From assembly GCA_004794655.1 (NCBI GenBank), contig SMMW01000013.1:899501-963500 (forward strand): 64,000 nucleotides of DNA, written 5' to 3'. The notes beneath the pieces were generated by a model, which searched no databases, had not been told where the DNA came from, and was given only the letters and a program-made list of their open reading frames with translations. Below are positions 25,913 to 40,900 of this stretch, piece by piece; within the stretch, counting starts at the first letter, position 1; every line of letters begins with the position of its first letter. A program made the translations under genes and the position numbers. The DNA is from Marisa cornuarietis (lineage: Eukaryota > Mollusca > Gastropoda > Architaenioglossa > Ampullariidae).

Positions 25913-28900
25913 GTAAATATATCAGCGCTTTTAAAACTACAGTGATGTAGGCTAGGATCTTAAGCTTCAGAATGCTTTACAGTTCTTAGTTCGAAGGCAT
26001 AGGAGTAGTCGACATAGTCGTTTAACATGAGGTTTGTCTTCCACCATTATGCAAAATACGGTAGAATATGGGTTACGTGGATTCTGGAATTGTTCTATAA
26101 CGTTCATTTGCTTGTTATAAGCACTTTCGGGAATACATTTATCTCACTAATTATAGTACACTGACTAGAATGGCAGCTTCCAGGGTAAACAAGGTCCACT
26201 TTGGAGTCAGTTAACATCCCATTCCAAACATTTCCTCTCAAAATTGACAGTACTGTGCTATGTCTACATTAAAAAATGCTTAAGTATCACTACCGATCAG
26301 TCCTTGCTAAATGGTACAAGAAGGTAGAGCTTGTCCACAAAATGACAACGTAAAACGGGTGAAGCAAATTCAACTTGAGTCTCCATTAATAATTACATTA
26401 TCAGCCTCACGGATTAGTAATCTTCAACAGTTCAGAGTTTGTGTACAAATATATTTGGGATGTATATGAAAACCACGCACCATTAAGAAACAGCAGACAC
26501 AACAAACATAAACATGCTTACATTATGTTTGTGCATGTATACATTCCAAACTGTACTAGCTTAGTTTGATGGTTTGTGAACTTGCAGTCTGATTGCTCCA
26601 TTGTATATTTTCTTTTACCTATATATCTGTAAGTTATTGCCAATAGATAATTCAACCCATTTATGATTTGGTGATTAAAGTACGAAAACGTTTTCACAAC
26701 AGTACATGCACACATACACAGTAACAAGCTTGTCTTCATATGTAGCATGCTGCAAAGCTGTGGTCATAGCAAAATCTGGAATATCAATGACTTGTGACAT
26801 AGTTTTAGTTGTTAGTAAATATCCATTTTATATTTTTTTCTATCAAGGAAATAATGCAGGTGTGAATAGTTTTTTTTTTAATAGCGCATGTTTACACTCT
26901 TTTTTATTAAGCCGTGAAAGTATAATAAGCAGTTAAAAGTTGAAATGAATGCTATGCTGTTTTTTTTTCAGTTGAAGATGCAGAGCAAAAGAAAAAGCGA
27001 TTGGCTTTGATGGAGAAATTGCGTAGCAAGCGCAGTGCTCAGCATCGCTCATGGACTGAGAGCTTGAAGACAATACGTACTGCTGTTGTGGTGAGTCTTT
27101 GCTTACATTTTCTTTTTAGATGGGACATATATTAAAACCAACTTTTTTAAGGTATCAATGCAAGAGCCTTCATTTGTCCAGAAGCCTATGAAGCATCAGT
27201 GATTACAGTCTGTGGAGAATATTGGGCACTGAGTCTGTTTTATGGCATTATTATGATGGGGAACTTAAATGCTAGTATTATAGAGGGGCCAGCCATTTTG
27301 CCTCACGACCATATCACTCAACCACCTGGGTCAAATCGTGCCAGCCAAGACCACATTATCCCAACACCTAAACCTAAATCATCCCAAGCCCAGAAGACTG
27401 GTCTGGGCAAGGTGATAAATATAATCTGGCTGCTTAAGACTGGCTATCAGTATAGCCTAGGCTTTCAGTAACAGTCTTCATGTGTTCTTTAGTTTGGAGT
27501 TTGAATTAAATAATAATAATAATAATAGGATTTATATAGTGTATCATCCCACACAGAGGCAAGCTTAATGCTCCTCACAAGAGACCAGGGCAGTGGGGAA
27601 AGAGGCCATGTAATCTAGACATTACAATCAAGCAGGAACGCAGAGATGGAAATGTGGAGGCGAAAGGACAACAGGATGGCAAGTTATAGTAGGTGATTCC
27701 AAGTCCAGATTGGAAGGCATATACCAACTTGGCTGTGCAGAGAGACAGAGGCAGGCCTTTCTAAATACTGGGGTAAATGAAAGAGAAAGAATAATGGTTG
27801 AACGTCTCAAGTCTGGTATGTGGAATAGAGAGAAAACTGGAGTGGGCTGAGCGAGCTGACTTGCGAGGCTGGTATAACGACATACGTGCAGACAGATAGA
27901 CTGGGGCAAGGCCATGAACAACATGATAGCTAAGCAGGTGATCTTGAATTCAATGCAAGCCTGAACTGCCAGCCAATGGAGATCACGTAGAAGTGGCATG
28001 GCATGATTGGCCTTATGCTTGCGGAATACAATGCGGGCAGCATTGTTTTGAGCTCTCTGGAGCTTGTCGAGCAGGTGGCCAAGAAGATCTACGAACAGAG
28101 AGTTACAGTAGTCAAGTCTGGACAACACAAATATCGACATAAGCTGCTTAGTGGAGGCAACAGAAAGGAGATGTCTGATGCCGCGCAGTTCAAGAAAGAT
28201 GAACTTGCAAACTGAGTTGACATAATTCTCGATGGACAGTGATGTGTTGAAAATAACCCCGAGATTTCTGACAGACTGGGAGAGAGAGTGACGCTGGATC
28301 CAGGCAAAGTGAGTGATGTAGACAGATGCAGATGTTTAAGTGTATGTCTCCTCATTCAGCTTTAATGAGACGTTGCTGTTTGGGTATTATTGATCTTGTC
28401 TGCACACAAACACACACACACACGGATGCATGCAGAGAGGTTTATATGCAGGTTAGTCCACAATGTTCTGAATACAACACGACAAGAGTCTTTAGACGTG
28501 GGGTCCTCACCCAATGATAGTGGTGTTGCAACACTGCTGTAGGAAGATGTGCAGAGTTAGTTGTTGTTTTATGCCAAGTCAGCAACTATGGCTATCTCAT
28601 GGCAAAAACAATGTACATGACTATTCAAAGGTTGATATAAAGTAATTGTACAAGTCTATAGATTTCTCTTTTCTTAGTTTTACAAAATAACAGTTTTTTA
28701 AACATATAAGTTCTATCATATCAGGTGAAAAATCTGAATGGACTTTACATATGCCAAGATTGATTTGGAAGAGTGTTTGGCAAAAAGGTCATCAAGAGTC
28801 TGTGCTTTAAAATAGTTTTGACGAATTGTAGCGAGTTTTGAACAGGAGATGAGCAAATGTTCTATGGTTAGGGGGTCTTTACACCAAGGACAAAGTGGGG

Positions 28901-31900
28901 GGTTTTCTCCTGCAAGCAAAAATCTGTGAGTGATATATGAGTGACCAGCTTTTAGTCTATTTATAACCACTTTTTCTCGTCGGTTTAGAAATTCTTGTGT
29001 TATACAGTCTGCTAGTTTTGGAAAAATAGCGTGAAGTTTGTTGTGCTTCATGGAGTCCCAGTGAAGCTGCCAAAGTTGTGAGATATACAGTTTAACAGAA
29101 ACGTTCCAATCTGAGGCAAATGTTGTATGGACCACAAGTGGTAGCTGAAGGGCCTTTTTTGCTGCCTCATCAGCTTTAGTGTTTCCTGGAATATTTGCAT
29201 GGCCAGGAACCCAAATAAAGATAATGTCAAAATTGTTATTCTGTAGTAATGATAGAAGTTCAAAGAATTTAACCAATAGTGGGTGATCTAAACATTGAGA
29301 GTGAAGTGCAAGTAGGGATGACAAAGAGTCTGAAATAACTAAGAAGTTTTTCTCTTTAGATGTATGGATATACTGCAGCGCAAGTAAAAGGGCTTTTAAC
29401 TCTGCAGAAAAAATGGAGCTATGACCATCCAAGCGAGCTGTCAGCGGTGGTGTGGAAATGTCCATCGGCACTGCTGCAGCTGCTACAGTTTCTTTTTCAG
29501 TATTTTTGGATCCATCAGTGTATATGTGACAAAAGTCAGGATAGTCTGTGATTATTTCTCTGAAAAGCTGCTGATAGACTATGTCGTAGGAAGATGTGCA
29601 ACAAGCTAAATCAATACCTGAACAATGGCCCCTCTGTTGTTATAATAAAGTGTATTTATATAGCACATTTCTCATCTGCAGAGTAGATGCAATGCGCAAA
29701 AAAAGTCAAAATAAATTAAAAATAAATAACACTTTAAACTGACCAATTATAAGTTGTGCAGAGACTTAGCAACAGAAAAATAAAATGAGAAAGTAACATT
29801 TAAAATGAATCTCCAAACAAAAGAATAAATTATGGCAAGAGCTTTGTTTAAAGACAAAGTCACATATATGGGCTGTTATGATATGATCTGTGGACATGTA
29901 TTGCAGAGCAGCCAGTTTTGTTTAGTAAAATGGTGGTTGTACTTCACATGGCTATTTGAAATCAATATGGTGTTCAAACAACTTATGACGCTGTTGGCAG
30001 TATTTGATGTCAATAGAGGCATCCTTTATTGGTGATCAGTTGTCTTTGGGGCCTGGGATGATTCGGCTTTCAGTGATGAGATGCTGTGGCCTTACTTGGG
30101 ATGATGGTCATGGCTGATACAATTTGACAAGCAGTGGGGCGATATGGTCTTTGGGCAAAATGACTGGTGATGATATTATTCTATGTTTTCCTCTCCAAAT
30201 CTTCTACTGTAATAAGCAGTATAAATGCGCATAATGAAAAAATGCTTCGTTTGTTTAATGTGTGACTGAGACACAACTCTCAATAATCCAGCCAAAAAAA
30301 ACCCCAACTAATTAAGTGAAAAAAAAAATTAGTATAAAATAGGTTTTTAGCAAGCAGGTGAAACATCTGTTAATAGCAGTGGATAGAGCCCCATAAACAG
30401 ATTTTAGGTTGTTGGGAATTGGTGTTTTACGCCAAGGCAGCAACTAAGGCTGTATCATGGCAAGGCAACCAGTCCTGTAAACAGATGCCACATGCAGAGG
30501 AAGAACAGCGTGCCTGAGACGAGAGCTGAACCCAGGACAGCCAACCCTCACTGTATTGGTGCTAGGTGCTAACCATTGCACCACCGATCTGTCCTTAAGT
30601 TCGTGGATATAGGAATCTGCAGCAAGGTTGCAAAATGCAAGACAGATGTGTGTCATTTACTGAGCTTTATTTTGTTCTTGTTAGCCTAATTTTGTCACAC
30701 TTTATCTTGAAATAAAGCAGTCAGATGTCTGCAATGCATCCACAGGTCTAGCACAGCTTGGTGTAGAGGGGCATCAGCAATGGCAAGACCTTCGCCCTAA
30801 GTTCTTGGAGCAGCCTACACTCTTGAAGGATATGCTATGAGGTTTACTCTGCATTTCCACAGCAGCACATTGGGGATAATACCAGGTGTAGCTTGTGGTA
30901 AAGGTGGTGCTTTAGCCTCTTATGCCTTGCCGTGAGGCAGAGAATTTTCACTTGGTCTAATCTGGACAGGTGATAGTAGCTGTCTGGTGGCTGGGGTGGT
31001 CTGTGTAAAGCCTTGATGAAGGTCATCTCTGTTAGGTTGACTTTGTTTTAATCCTGCCTGTCTTCAGCCCCTAATTTTGCCATTCTGTCAGCATGCCTAT
31101 TGCCTTCAATACCACAGTGTGAGGGTATCCATTGCAATGCCATTTTTATGCCATTGATATTTTTCAGAGCTCCTGTCAGCTTAGGCCACCTGTTATTGTT
31201 GGTGGCTTGTAGCACACACAGGGCATCTGTTAATAACACCACCTGCAGGTCTGAGCTTTCTATCTATTGAGGTACTGGATTTATACCCCGGCTCCACCAT
31301 TTTCGCAGGGCTTATGTCGCTAACCCATCTGTGTAAGTCCGTACCCATGTTCCTTGAGGGTAATTTTCTTCTATCTTGGCAAGTGTTGGGGTTTTCTTGC
31401 TTGTATCGCTGTGTTCATTGTTGGCTATGAAATGCGAAATTGTGGTGGAGATGGCAAAATGCTTCTCTGTCTCTTTCCAGGGAGGAGAATTGTATGAGAG
31501 GGGACCTGGTTCTTTTCTTCTGAAGGCATCCCCACTTCATCCCATCTTTGCTAACCAGCTTTCTCATAATGTTAATTCTCATACTGCCTTGCCTTCAGCC
31601 CTGGCAGTATGTTGCTTCCATGTCAGCATGTTTTTTTGAAGGTCACATCTAGATATGTCTGTTGATCTTCAGATTTTAGTGGTGTGTCTCCCATCATTAA
31701 TTTGACAGCTTGTGCTTTGATGGTAATTGAGAAAAGGGTTCTGTTGTCGTCTCTCTGTGACTGAGTTTTATTAATGTTGATGAATGAACATCAGAAGTCT
31801 AACAATGTAGTAAACAGAAGGTAAAGCATTACAACTGAACAGATTATTTATCACTTAGAAGATGACTGTTTAAGTCTTAATCTTCAGGACTAGACAGATA

Positions 31901-34900
31901 GTGGGGGTTTAGTTTGCATTACCCTGTGTTGAATTTTTTTTTCCAAAATTCCATTCGAAATACTTCATTCATTTTGATTTTACAAAAATTATTTAAAGTG
32001 CAATTTTGTGATGGATTGATGTAAAAATAAATAATTTCCACTTATTTCATACATTTTTATAAGTTTTTTGGTCCATTTATCTAGTTTTTAAAAATATATT
32101 TTGAAAATAATTCTGTACATCCCAAGGTAACTAGGTTAATAATATCTTTGTGTCTCTAATGTGTTAAAGACATTACTACTGTTGGGAGTGTTCAGATCCT
32201 TAGTTAAAATTGTTGGAAGTCTTAAGATACCCTAACGAGATTATTGGCAGTTGGTTTTGACAACTTTATTTTAGGAACATATACTAAATATACTGAAATT
32301 GTAATGTGAACCCATTGGTTTTTACAGATAGTAGACAAAAATATTAATTTCGTATAAAATGCATATAAAACATTTCAGTTTTGTAAATACGTGTTTGAGT
32401 ATAATCAAAGTTTATTGCTAGGTAAACATCTTGGACCATTTTGCCTGCAGTTTTGTGCTTGTCTCAAAGAGTAAAGCAATAATATGTAAGTTCACAGCCA
32501 CTTGTAGAGTGTTTTCAGGTTCTCTGGCTTCTGGCATGTTATCTCGCTGACATTTTCTCATACTGTATTATAATTGCACCACTCCTTCAGTAACTGCACA
32601 GGTTGCCAGTTTGGCACTCCTCCACTCCAAAGTGGCAACACTGTTGTTGCCTTCATGATCTAGCCCTAGGATAGCAGTCTGAGATGTTGATGCCCTACTG
32701 GTCAAGTCAGGTGCTTCTGTTGCTTACATGGCCCTCCTGTGTGTGCCCTGTATCAAATGAGACAAAATTAGGCACCGCTCTTTTCCCACCTCTGACCCCA
32801 TTGTTTGGAATGCTTTGCCACTGTTACTTCACACGGTGACCACCTTTGGAGCTTTCAGGCTTGGCATTAAGAACCAATACTTTCTTGAATAGTTCCAGCA
32901 GCTGATGGTCTCACCTTTCCTCACTTTTCCTCCCTCCTGTACACCCAAACTCCAACTTCTGTTATTGCAGTTTGGAATCTGTGCTGCTGCATTTCTCATG
33001 CTGCTTTTGAGTTCAAATGCATTGCACTCACTGCCAAGTGGAAAATGTACTGCTTAGTGTTTTTTTTAATTATTATATTGCCATTAGCCAATTAGTGTGT
33101 CATATTCCCAGACTAGGTGGACAGTATCATCTTGCATATCTTGACACAGAAGCATCCATGAGAGAAATTTGGAAGAAAACATGGCAGAGAATAGGTGTGA
33201 AGCAACACATGACACATAGTATTAAATCACAATGTTCATCCAAGATTGAAAAGTTTTGTTTATAACTTGTAGGATCGGCGGCTGCTGACTGACAGTCTTG
33301 AACGTACACAAGTGCAGAAATGTCTGGATACTTTGCAGCGAGCTATGAAAGGTAAACAGTTTTTACCTCTTGGCCCTGTTTTTAAAAGCAGATCTGAAAA
33401 CTTTTACTTAACTTTATTTCCCCTGTTCTTCATCTGTTCAGGAGATGCATGCCTTGAAATTTGGTCATTTTTGCCTGTACACATAAGAACATATGCATGC
33501 GAACAACCCACCCCAACCCCCAGCAGACACACAAATCAGTGACATAGTTCTTTATGCTGTAGCCCATGTTATACATCCCTTAATCATACTCCTAGATTTA
33601 ATCTGTTTTTGCATATGCCATTGAATATGAGTATCTTGGAAACTGAAAGGCATTATTTGCTAAGATTTTGAGACACCAGTGTCTTGTACTAAAATAAGTC
33701 TTTTTGTAAAAAAATTTCCACCCTGGTGAGTCTTATACCAAATACTAATTAACTGAATGGACTGGAATAAATTGAAATAAAAGGGATTCTTTGTGAGAAA
33801 CGGAGAACGTTTTCAGTTTCTGATGCTATTAATTGTTGATCATCATTGAAGCAAAATGTTTGAATGACATAAACAAGCACAAATGGGAAGGGATGTAGTA
33901 TCACAAGGTTACTTTAAACATCATATAAATAATAGCATTCAAGACATATTTTTTAAGAAGAAAATTGTAGTGATATGTGTGAAACAGCTTGCTTGTGCTT
34001 GATTTTAGGTTTACATATATACACATTCATGCACACATGCACAAATCATCTTGAATTGACTGTTGTACATATTTCATTTAGCGAAACCAGACCTAAAATG
34101 AATCATAACTTGATCCCTTTTGCTGCAGTAATATCTCAGAGGTCACTGGTCGAGAGACTTGAGTCGGTGGCTCGTCAGCAGTCACTTACATTCCTGAAGA
34201 ACAATGTGGATCCACCCAGTGTTACTCTGCAGGGAGATATGTTTCATGTGGAAATTGTGATGAACAAAGGTGGAGGGGTGAAAGAAGTGAAGGTTGCACA
34301 CCAAGGGGATGCAAGTGTGAGTTTGGAATAATTGACTTGTCTTCACATCTTCTGTAACTTGTATCATCAGAACAGTTCCTCTCTTTTTTTCCTTGTCTAC
34401 ATTTTGCTTGCTTTCATTTCTTTTCTTATCAACAAGTTCCATTTGAAATATTGTCAGATCATTAGTATCATTTGTATTTGTGTATTTTAACTGTAGTCTG
34501 ATTCAATATAGTATTAAAATAAGTAAAATGATTCTTGATATTAGATAAGCCTGCTTCCACTAATATTTTTGTATTTTCTTTTGATGCTGTACTTCAGCAG
34601 ACAAGATAATGTCCCTTCGCTTAACCGACTGGAGGGGACTAGCTCTCTGTATTTGTTGTTGTCTTCGATGACCTGTAGTTTCGTGCCTTTTATTTGACAC
34701 ATGCTTCTTCATCTTTCTGTTCAATGATTTGCTTGTCTGCGGCCATTTCGGTTCCAGCTACGGTCTTCTGTGTTCCTAACGAAAGCCGGCCTGTTCGTGA
34801 CGGTTACTTGAGCCATTCATCGCATGATTTTGTTGACTAGAGATCTTTACAGTCATATTTTATCCACTTTAATCAAATCAATCAATCCTATTCGTGCTAT

Positions 34901-37900
34901 TTGCACATAAGGCCTCAACCAGAGCCCGCCACTGATGTCGATCGGCTGAAACCCGCTCCAGGCGACCCCTTGTCCAGCCCTTTCCTTTCATATCCCTTTC
35001 CACTGTTCTTCTCCACGTTTCCTTTGGGCGGCCTTGTTTTCTTCGGCCGTCTGGAGTCCATCGTAGGGCGATTCTGGAGAGGTCTGCTGTCTGCTGGCGG
35101 AGCACATGTCCAATCCATCGCCAACGCCTTCGTTGAACCTGGGTGGTGATGGACTCGGTTTCAGTTCTTTGGTGGAGTTCTTCATTGGTGATGGTGTTTA
35201 GCCAAAAGATGTTAAGTATGCGCCTGAGGCATCTGTTTTGGAAGACATCAAGCCTGTTACCGATGTTTTTGGTCATCTTTTTATCCACTTTGATCCCTGC
35301 AAATTTGACAATTTCTCATCTCTGAATTGCTTTGCTACATTTTGGCTTCTAGATCAATGTGCACCAGCAGCATGGACTGAAACCTTCTGATGTCTTGTGA
35401 ACTGTTGTGCACGGCCTTTGTGTTGTGGCGACACCTCTGCCAGCAGTTTGTGTGTGCACGCCAGACATGGATCTAAAGTTTGATCTACAACTACAGACTT
35501 TGCCTTTGCTGCCTGGTCATGTAGACCCCAGCTTAGCTAGGATGATATGCTCTATAGACAAGAACTATTTTCAGTTATATATTGATATATATATATATAT
35601 ATGTATTAATCTGCTTTTATCCTGGATTACTAATGAAGTTGTGGATCTGCACTACTTTATCTGTACCTCTTTCACATCCTAATCTGTGAAAAGATCATCT
35701 GTGAAAGCTGACGAACAGTTGAACGTCTTTACACTAATATATCGGTGGATTTGCATTGCTTCTCTTCTGATGGCCTGTCAACTCATTTTGGTTTTTCAAA
35801 TAGACATTCTGCAGGCAACCTAATGAGCAGCCAAAATATAAAAAAAACCACCTATCATTCTATGACTGGACTTATGGTGTGAACAGGAACATTTGCAGCC
35901 TGGATAAGTTTTTCAAATGATGTGGAGCACCTTCTCGCTAGATATCATTCATACTATCTCATCTGGCATTTTCTAGACAGCAATATTGCATGTTATGTTG
36001 CGTGCATCCATGTCTGATTTTTTTGTGGGTGGGGGTGTAAAGCGCCATGACCCTGTTCATAGGACCGGGATATGGCGCTGTACAAATTCACTCTCTATAT
36101 ATATATATAACATACAGGAATGTATGATTTTGGATCATATGATCAAAACCTGCATTTGTAGGCAGCATATTTTGTAGGGTAAAAAAATAACCTTTATATT
36201 TTGACCTTCATGTTTTCATAATGATTACAATATTTTATTCATTTTTCAGGTTTGTCATGAGTTAACAGATATTTTAAGGTAAGATAATTGTTGCATATTG
36301 TAGATTCTTTTTAGTTCATTTATGCAGCATAAGTAATTGGTAATTTGCATGTTACAACTAGGTGATGAGCTTTAGCTTTACATAAGAAATACTGTCCATC
36401 CTTTTATCATCCAGTTTACAAAAAGACTGCACCACTCAGGCATGACTTTCTTTTAAAAATGGTCATTGTTATAAATGATGGACTCAGAACTCGTCTTTTG
36501 GAGATGTTAAATTTTCTTATTGATGTTACAATGTTTTGGATTCTTCTCCAAATGCAAGACATTGGGCACATGGGTGGAGATATAGGCTAACTCTGGTCAT
36601 CCACATTAACCCTTTGAGCCCTGAGCTCCTGAGCAGTTGTGAGCCTTCCTGCCTGAGCTCCTGGGCCAGAACTGGCTAATAATGGATGTACAGTGTTAAC
36701 TACCAATATTTTAGCTGTAATAAAAGATTTAAGATTGGTCCGCGGTCGGAATCATCAAACTTCACGTCATTCGCCTGATATAGCTTATTCCAGCCATCTC
36801 AAGCACAATCAACATCACCTGAGTCTGTGAAGACACGCCTCCTTTGATCAGCTGAAAATGCAGGCCGTGGTTCAATTTTGACATCACTGTCTGTGGCCAA
36901 ATCATCTGATTCAAAATCTCATTGTCAGAGTAATCATTATCGTACTCTCTACTTCTGATAAATCATCCAGCATATCCTTTACTTGCTGCATTGTATAAAG
37001 TTGCTTTTGTGCATGCTTCTTCGCTGATTCTTCGGGCTAGGTTGAGGTTCTGTATGCTTCATGGTAAAAACTTAATCCAGTTTTATCCAAAGCACGTGCA
37101 CAAAACACAGTGAAAGGGAGCAGCCATGTTGTTCTAAATCTGCTGATGTCAGATGGTATGGCTTCTCTGATTGGCTGGTAAAAATAGGTTTAAACCAATT
37201 GCAAAACCCAGTGCAAGTATTACACACCACTTTACCAGTGGCTTGGCAGTATGGAACTTTTTGCTGCCACCGGTAAACCGGTGGTGCAGGCGCTAAGAGT
37301 TAACCTAGAATGGGGAGAGGAATTATACACCGTGATCACAACATTGCTACAGTTGAGAAGAGATATCAGACAGCTCATGAGCCTACAGGTTATGGAAAAT
37401 ATTTACACATTCAAAATTTGGCTCTTCTAAGGGTGCTATGATTCACATACTTCTACACAGTGCTATCGCCTCTTGTTATGCCAAGGCGGTCCGGTGGCGC
37501 AACGGTTAGCGTCTGTCACCCATACAGTGAAAAGCAAATACCCAGATGTTCTCTTTTTTTGAGAGGGGACAACTTCCACATCTAGCTTTGATATTAAACT
37601 TCTATCTCTTACAGGTAGAAGGAAAAGTCCTCTTCCCACTGAGTGGTCACTGATGTCTTCGTGATAACAGCTGGCAGTCCCAACACTTTGTCGCTAGCTG
37701 GGCATGGTGTCATGGTCCTGTAGCTTAAGCATCCTAACTTTTCTCCTGAGTCTTTACCTCTGTATCTCAGGTTCTAGGTTTCAATGAAAGTGCTGCTTTG
37801 GAATTTAAGTACCAGCCATCCTGTTGACTAAGTGCCCCAAGCATATGTTGTTTCTTCCTGAAATGGCCCCACATTCATACACATCCACACTAACGAGGAA

Positions 37901-40900
37901 CGCCATTGGTCAGACACACCTTGAGCATCCTCACAACCAACTAGCCAGAGTAAACTACCTACTTGATCCATAGCTGCATCAGTTGCTTTAAATTTAAGTT
38001 TTGTCTGACTGCTTCCTGACCTACTAGGGATGTCCTATGTAATGTGTCCTCAACATAAAACAGCTGTCATGTTTACACAGGTGTGCTCTAGCTGTAGATG
38101 CAAGGTCAGTTAATCCATGTCCTAATTGTGGGAGATTCCCATGTCACCACATGACAGTTGAAGACATTGATGCATGGCATTTTGTGTACTGCCGATTTGT
38201 ACTGAGAAAATAAAAACTGCTGCATATTTGTTTATTTCAGCCAAGGAGATTTTGCTGAGTTTACATCCCATCTTGATGGATTACAAAGTATTTATAAAGT
38301 AACAGGGGAGAGGTGAGTTGTGTAACTGATTCTGTACAGCTGAAACATGGTATCAGAAACTGTAGTACATACTTGTTAAAAGAAGTCATGATTTTTAATA
38401 CTTCTCTCTGCTATTGGAACTACTGGGGTTTTGCTAAAAGAAATGAGGGTATGAAAATTGAATCCAAAGAATTCTAAATATGAGCGAAGTCAAAATAACC
38501 ACAAATTCAGCATCTGGTCTGGCAAAATGCATTTCTTGATGAAACATGACAATTTTTTGAATAAACATTATGAGTAGATGGGGTTTTCAATATTCATGGG
38601 CTATAAATGGAAATAGGGTAATCAGGATTCTGATATACCAGAAGGAGGTAGGAATTATTCCCATTAGAATAATGGAAATATGGCTTCCATTATTAGAAAA
38701 GTGATTACTGGAAAAATCTTTGCAACAATTTATATCTTAATGCTAATTGTAATTGTATTATAAATAGACCAGACTATTTGCAGATTATTACAAGCTGCTG
38801 AAGTTTTGTCGGGTAACAGTGTACTGCTAAATAGAAATAACTGATTTATTCAAGAAAAGGTTGTTAATGTCTTTGAGATATTGGGATATTTTGGAAGAAA
38901 CTTGTTAGACACAAAAATTGTTTCAGACATGCATATGTACGTTAACACAAAACAAAGATATATTCATGCATTTACAGACTTGCAGAATACACCATTAAAC
39001 TGTACAATACATACAAACAAGCAAACAAATGCTCAGCTGCTGAAGTAGTCACTACACTTGATGATGATGATGATGTACTTTGAACATACTATTTTCTAGT
39101 TGTATGTGTTGGATTTTGTGCTAGATAAAAAGGGATAATTGGCCTTGATAATGTTGCAGCAGTTGAAGGTTTACTTTGCTTTTACAGCACTTACTACCAC
39201 ATTATCTGAGCAAAAAGGATTGTTGTCATTAATATAAATATTTTTTTTTCAGGAAGCTTAAGTCTAAGGCATATCTTGCATTACAGTCATTGGAGCGAGA
39301 CCTCAATCAGTTAGCACAGTTTCAAAAGTAAGTGGAGAATTTTATTTTTAATGGATGTAGCTTTGTAATTTTAGACTTATCACTGTAAACATTAAAATAG
39401 ATTTTTCTTACATCATATGATAATATCATTACAAATTCTTGGAATCAAATGGGTAGGGTTTTTATGTTCAGAAAAATTTGGGACACTTGCACTAGTATAA
39501 GCTGTTTTACATTTGAAGGAAACTTTTTAAGCCATAGTTTGTACTGATAAAATTTCACTGCTTGCTTGCTGATGTTTTCAGTTCAATCAGTGGGGTGGCC
39601 AACTATATTCACAAGTCTCCACTTGGCATACTTCTTCCACGCACTGCTGGTAAAATTGTGCGTGCAAATGAGAGAGAGAGAGAATGTGTGTGTGTGTGAT
39701 TATTGAATAAAACCCTCAAAAAATAGTTCATAGTTTATCACTTTGTTCATATGATGTGTTGTTTGCTTAGTCTGTAAGAGCTTACAAAGCATGCATTTAT
39801 GCGCACGCACAACCACACACTACACACAAAGTGAGATGCATCTTTAAGATCAAAATACTTTTTCAGCAAAAAAACTCTCCCAGGAAAAATAAATTTTATG
39901 TAATAATTTGTTACAGGGAAACCCATGAAGCTGATCTATTTTGTGTCACCTTATGATCTGCTGGACAAGAAAACAATGTCTGCACATCCGATGACTGTAG
40001 AGGGTATGGATGATAAATATTAAGCTCTGCCTGAATATATTTTGTGACATTTGCAGCAGTATTTCAGTGATTTGGACTGATTCTGGTAGGCATGTGCACA
40101 CCTTTGGAATAACCCTTCCACGGTGAGCAAGAGTACTTTACCTTTAGAGCATTTGATCTGTTGATGTGCTGTTCCAGCACTGGCAAAGTAAATTGGTAGG
40201 TAATGTAAACCAAGGTGTTGTCTTCATACTGGCAATCCCACAAATCATTTTAATGCCAACTTACAATTTTGAATTTCTTTAAGCATTTTATGTATTCTTC
40301 TCAGTTCTCTGTTGTTTGTTTAGGGGGGAACCGTTTGGTTCTAGTTATATTTTACATTTCTTTTCCACTTTATCTACAGCCATCACAGAAAATGGGCTTG
40401 GTCGTAGTGTAACTGTCTGCCTGGAGCCAGGCCCTTCAAACAAGTTGCAGACCATGCCGCTTCTAACAGTCAAAACTTCTGATGGCAAGAGGTACAGTTG
40501 TACTGGTAGTCCCCGTTCCCTTTTCTAAAAGTCCAGCGATCTCAAGATGTGCCCATACGGCTTTAACTTGCATCTTGTTTTAACTGTGGACATGAGGGCC
40601 CAGGTTTTTTGTTAAATTCTTTTTTATACTTGGGATAGGTGATGTTTTTGTAGGAGGTGCAAGGCATCCTCCTGCAGCTACATGTTGATATGATGTGACC
40701 ATGTTTAATCTATTGCTTTTGCCGGAAACGCCTGCGATTCAACATTTTGACTGGTAGATTTTGAATATTTATAACTATTACCCTATAATAAAGAAAACCA
40801 TATGTGATACACCATTTTACAGAGCATTGTTTAAACATTTAGATGGTGTAACTTTTAAGAAACATAGTTTTTGTTTTCTTGTACTAAATTGAAATTAAAA

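Noticed and set aside
30413..30597. Possible tRNA gene
   Set aside because: A- and B-box-like sequences are present, but no cloverleaf folds and the unit ends in a LINE-like tail, so it is a SINE.
33975..34331. 118-codon open frame beginning before MED1 exon 4
   Set aside because: Only the part from 34129 is conserved; the rest is intron upstream of the acceptor and read-through past the donor.
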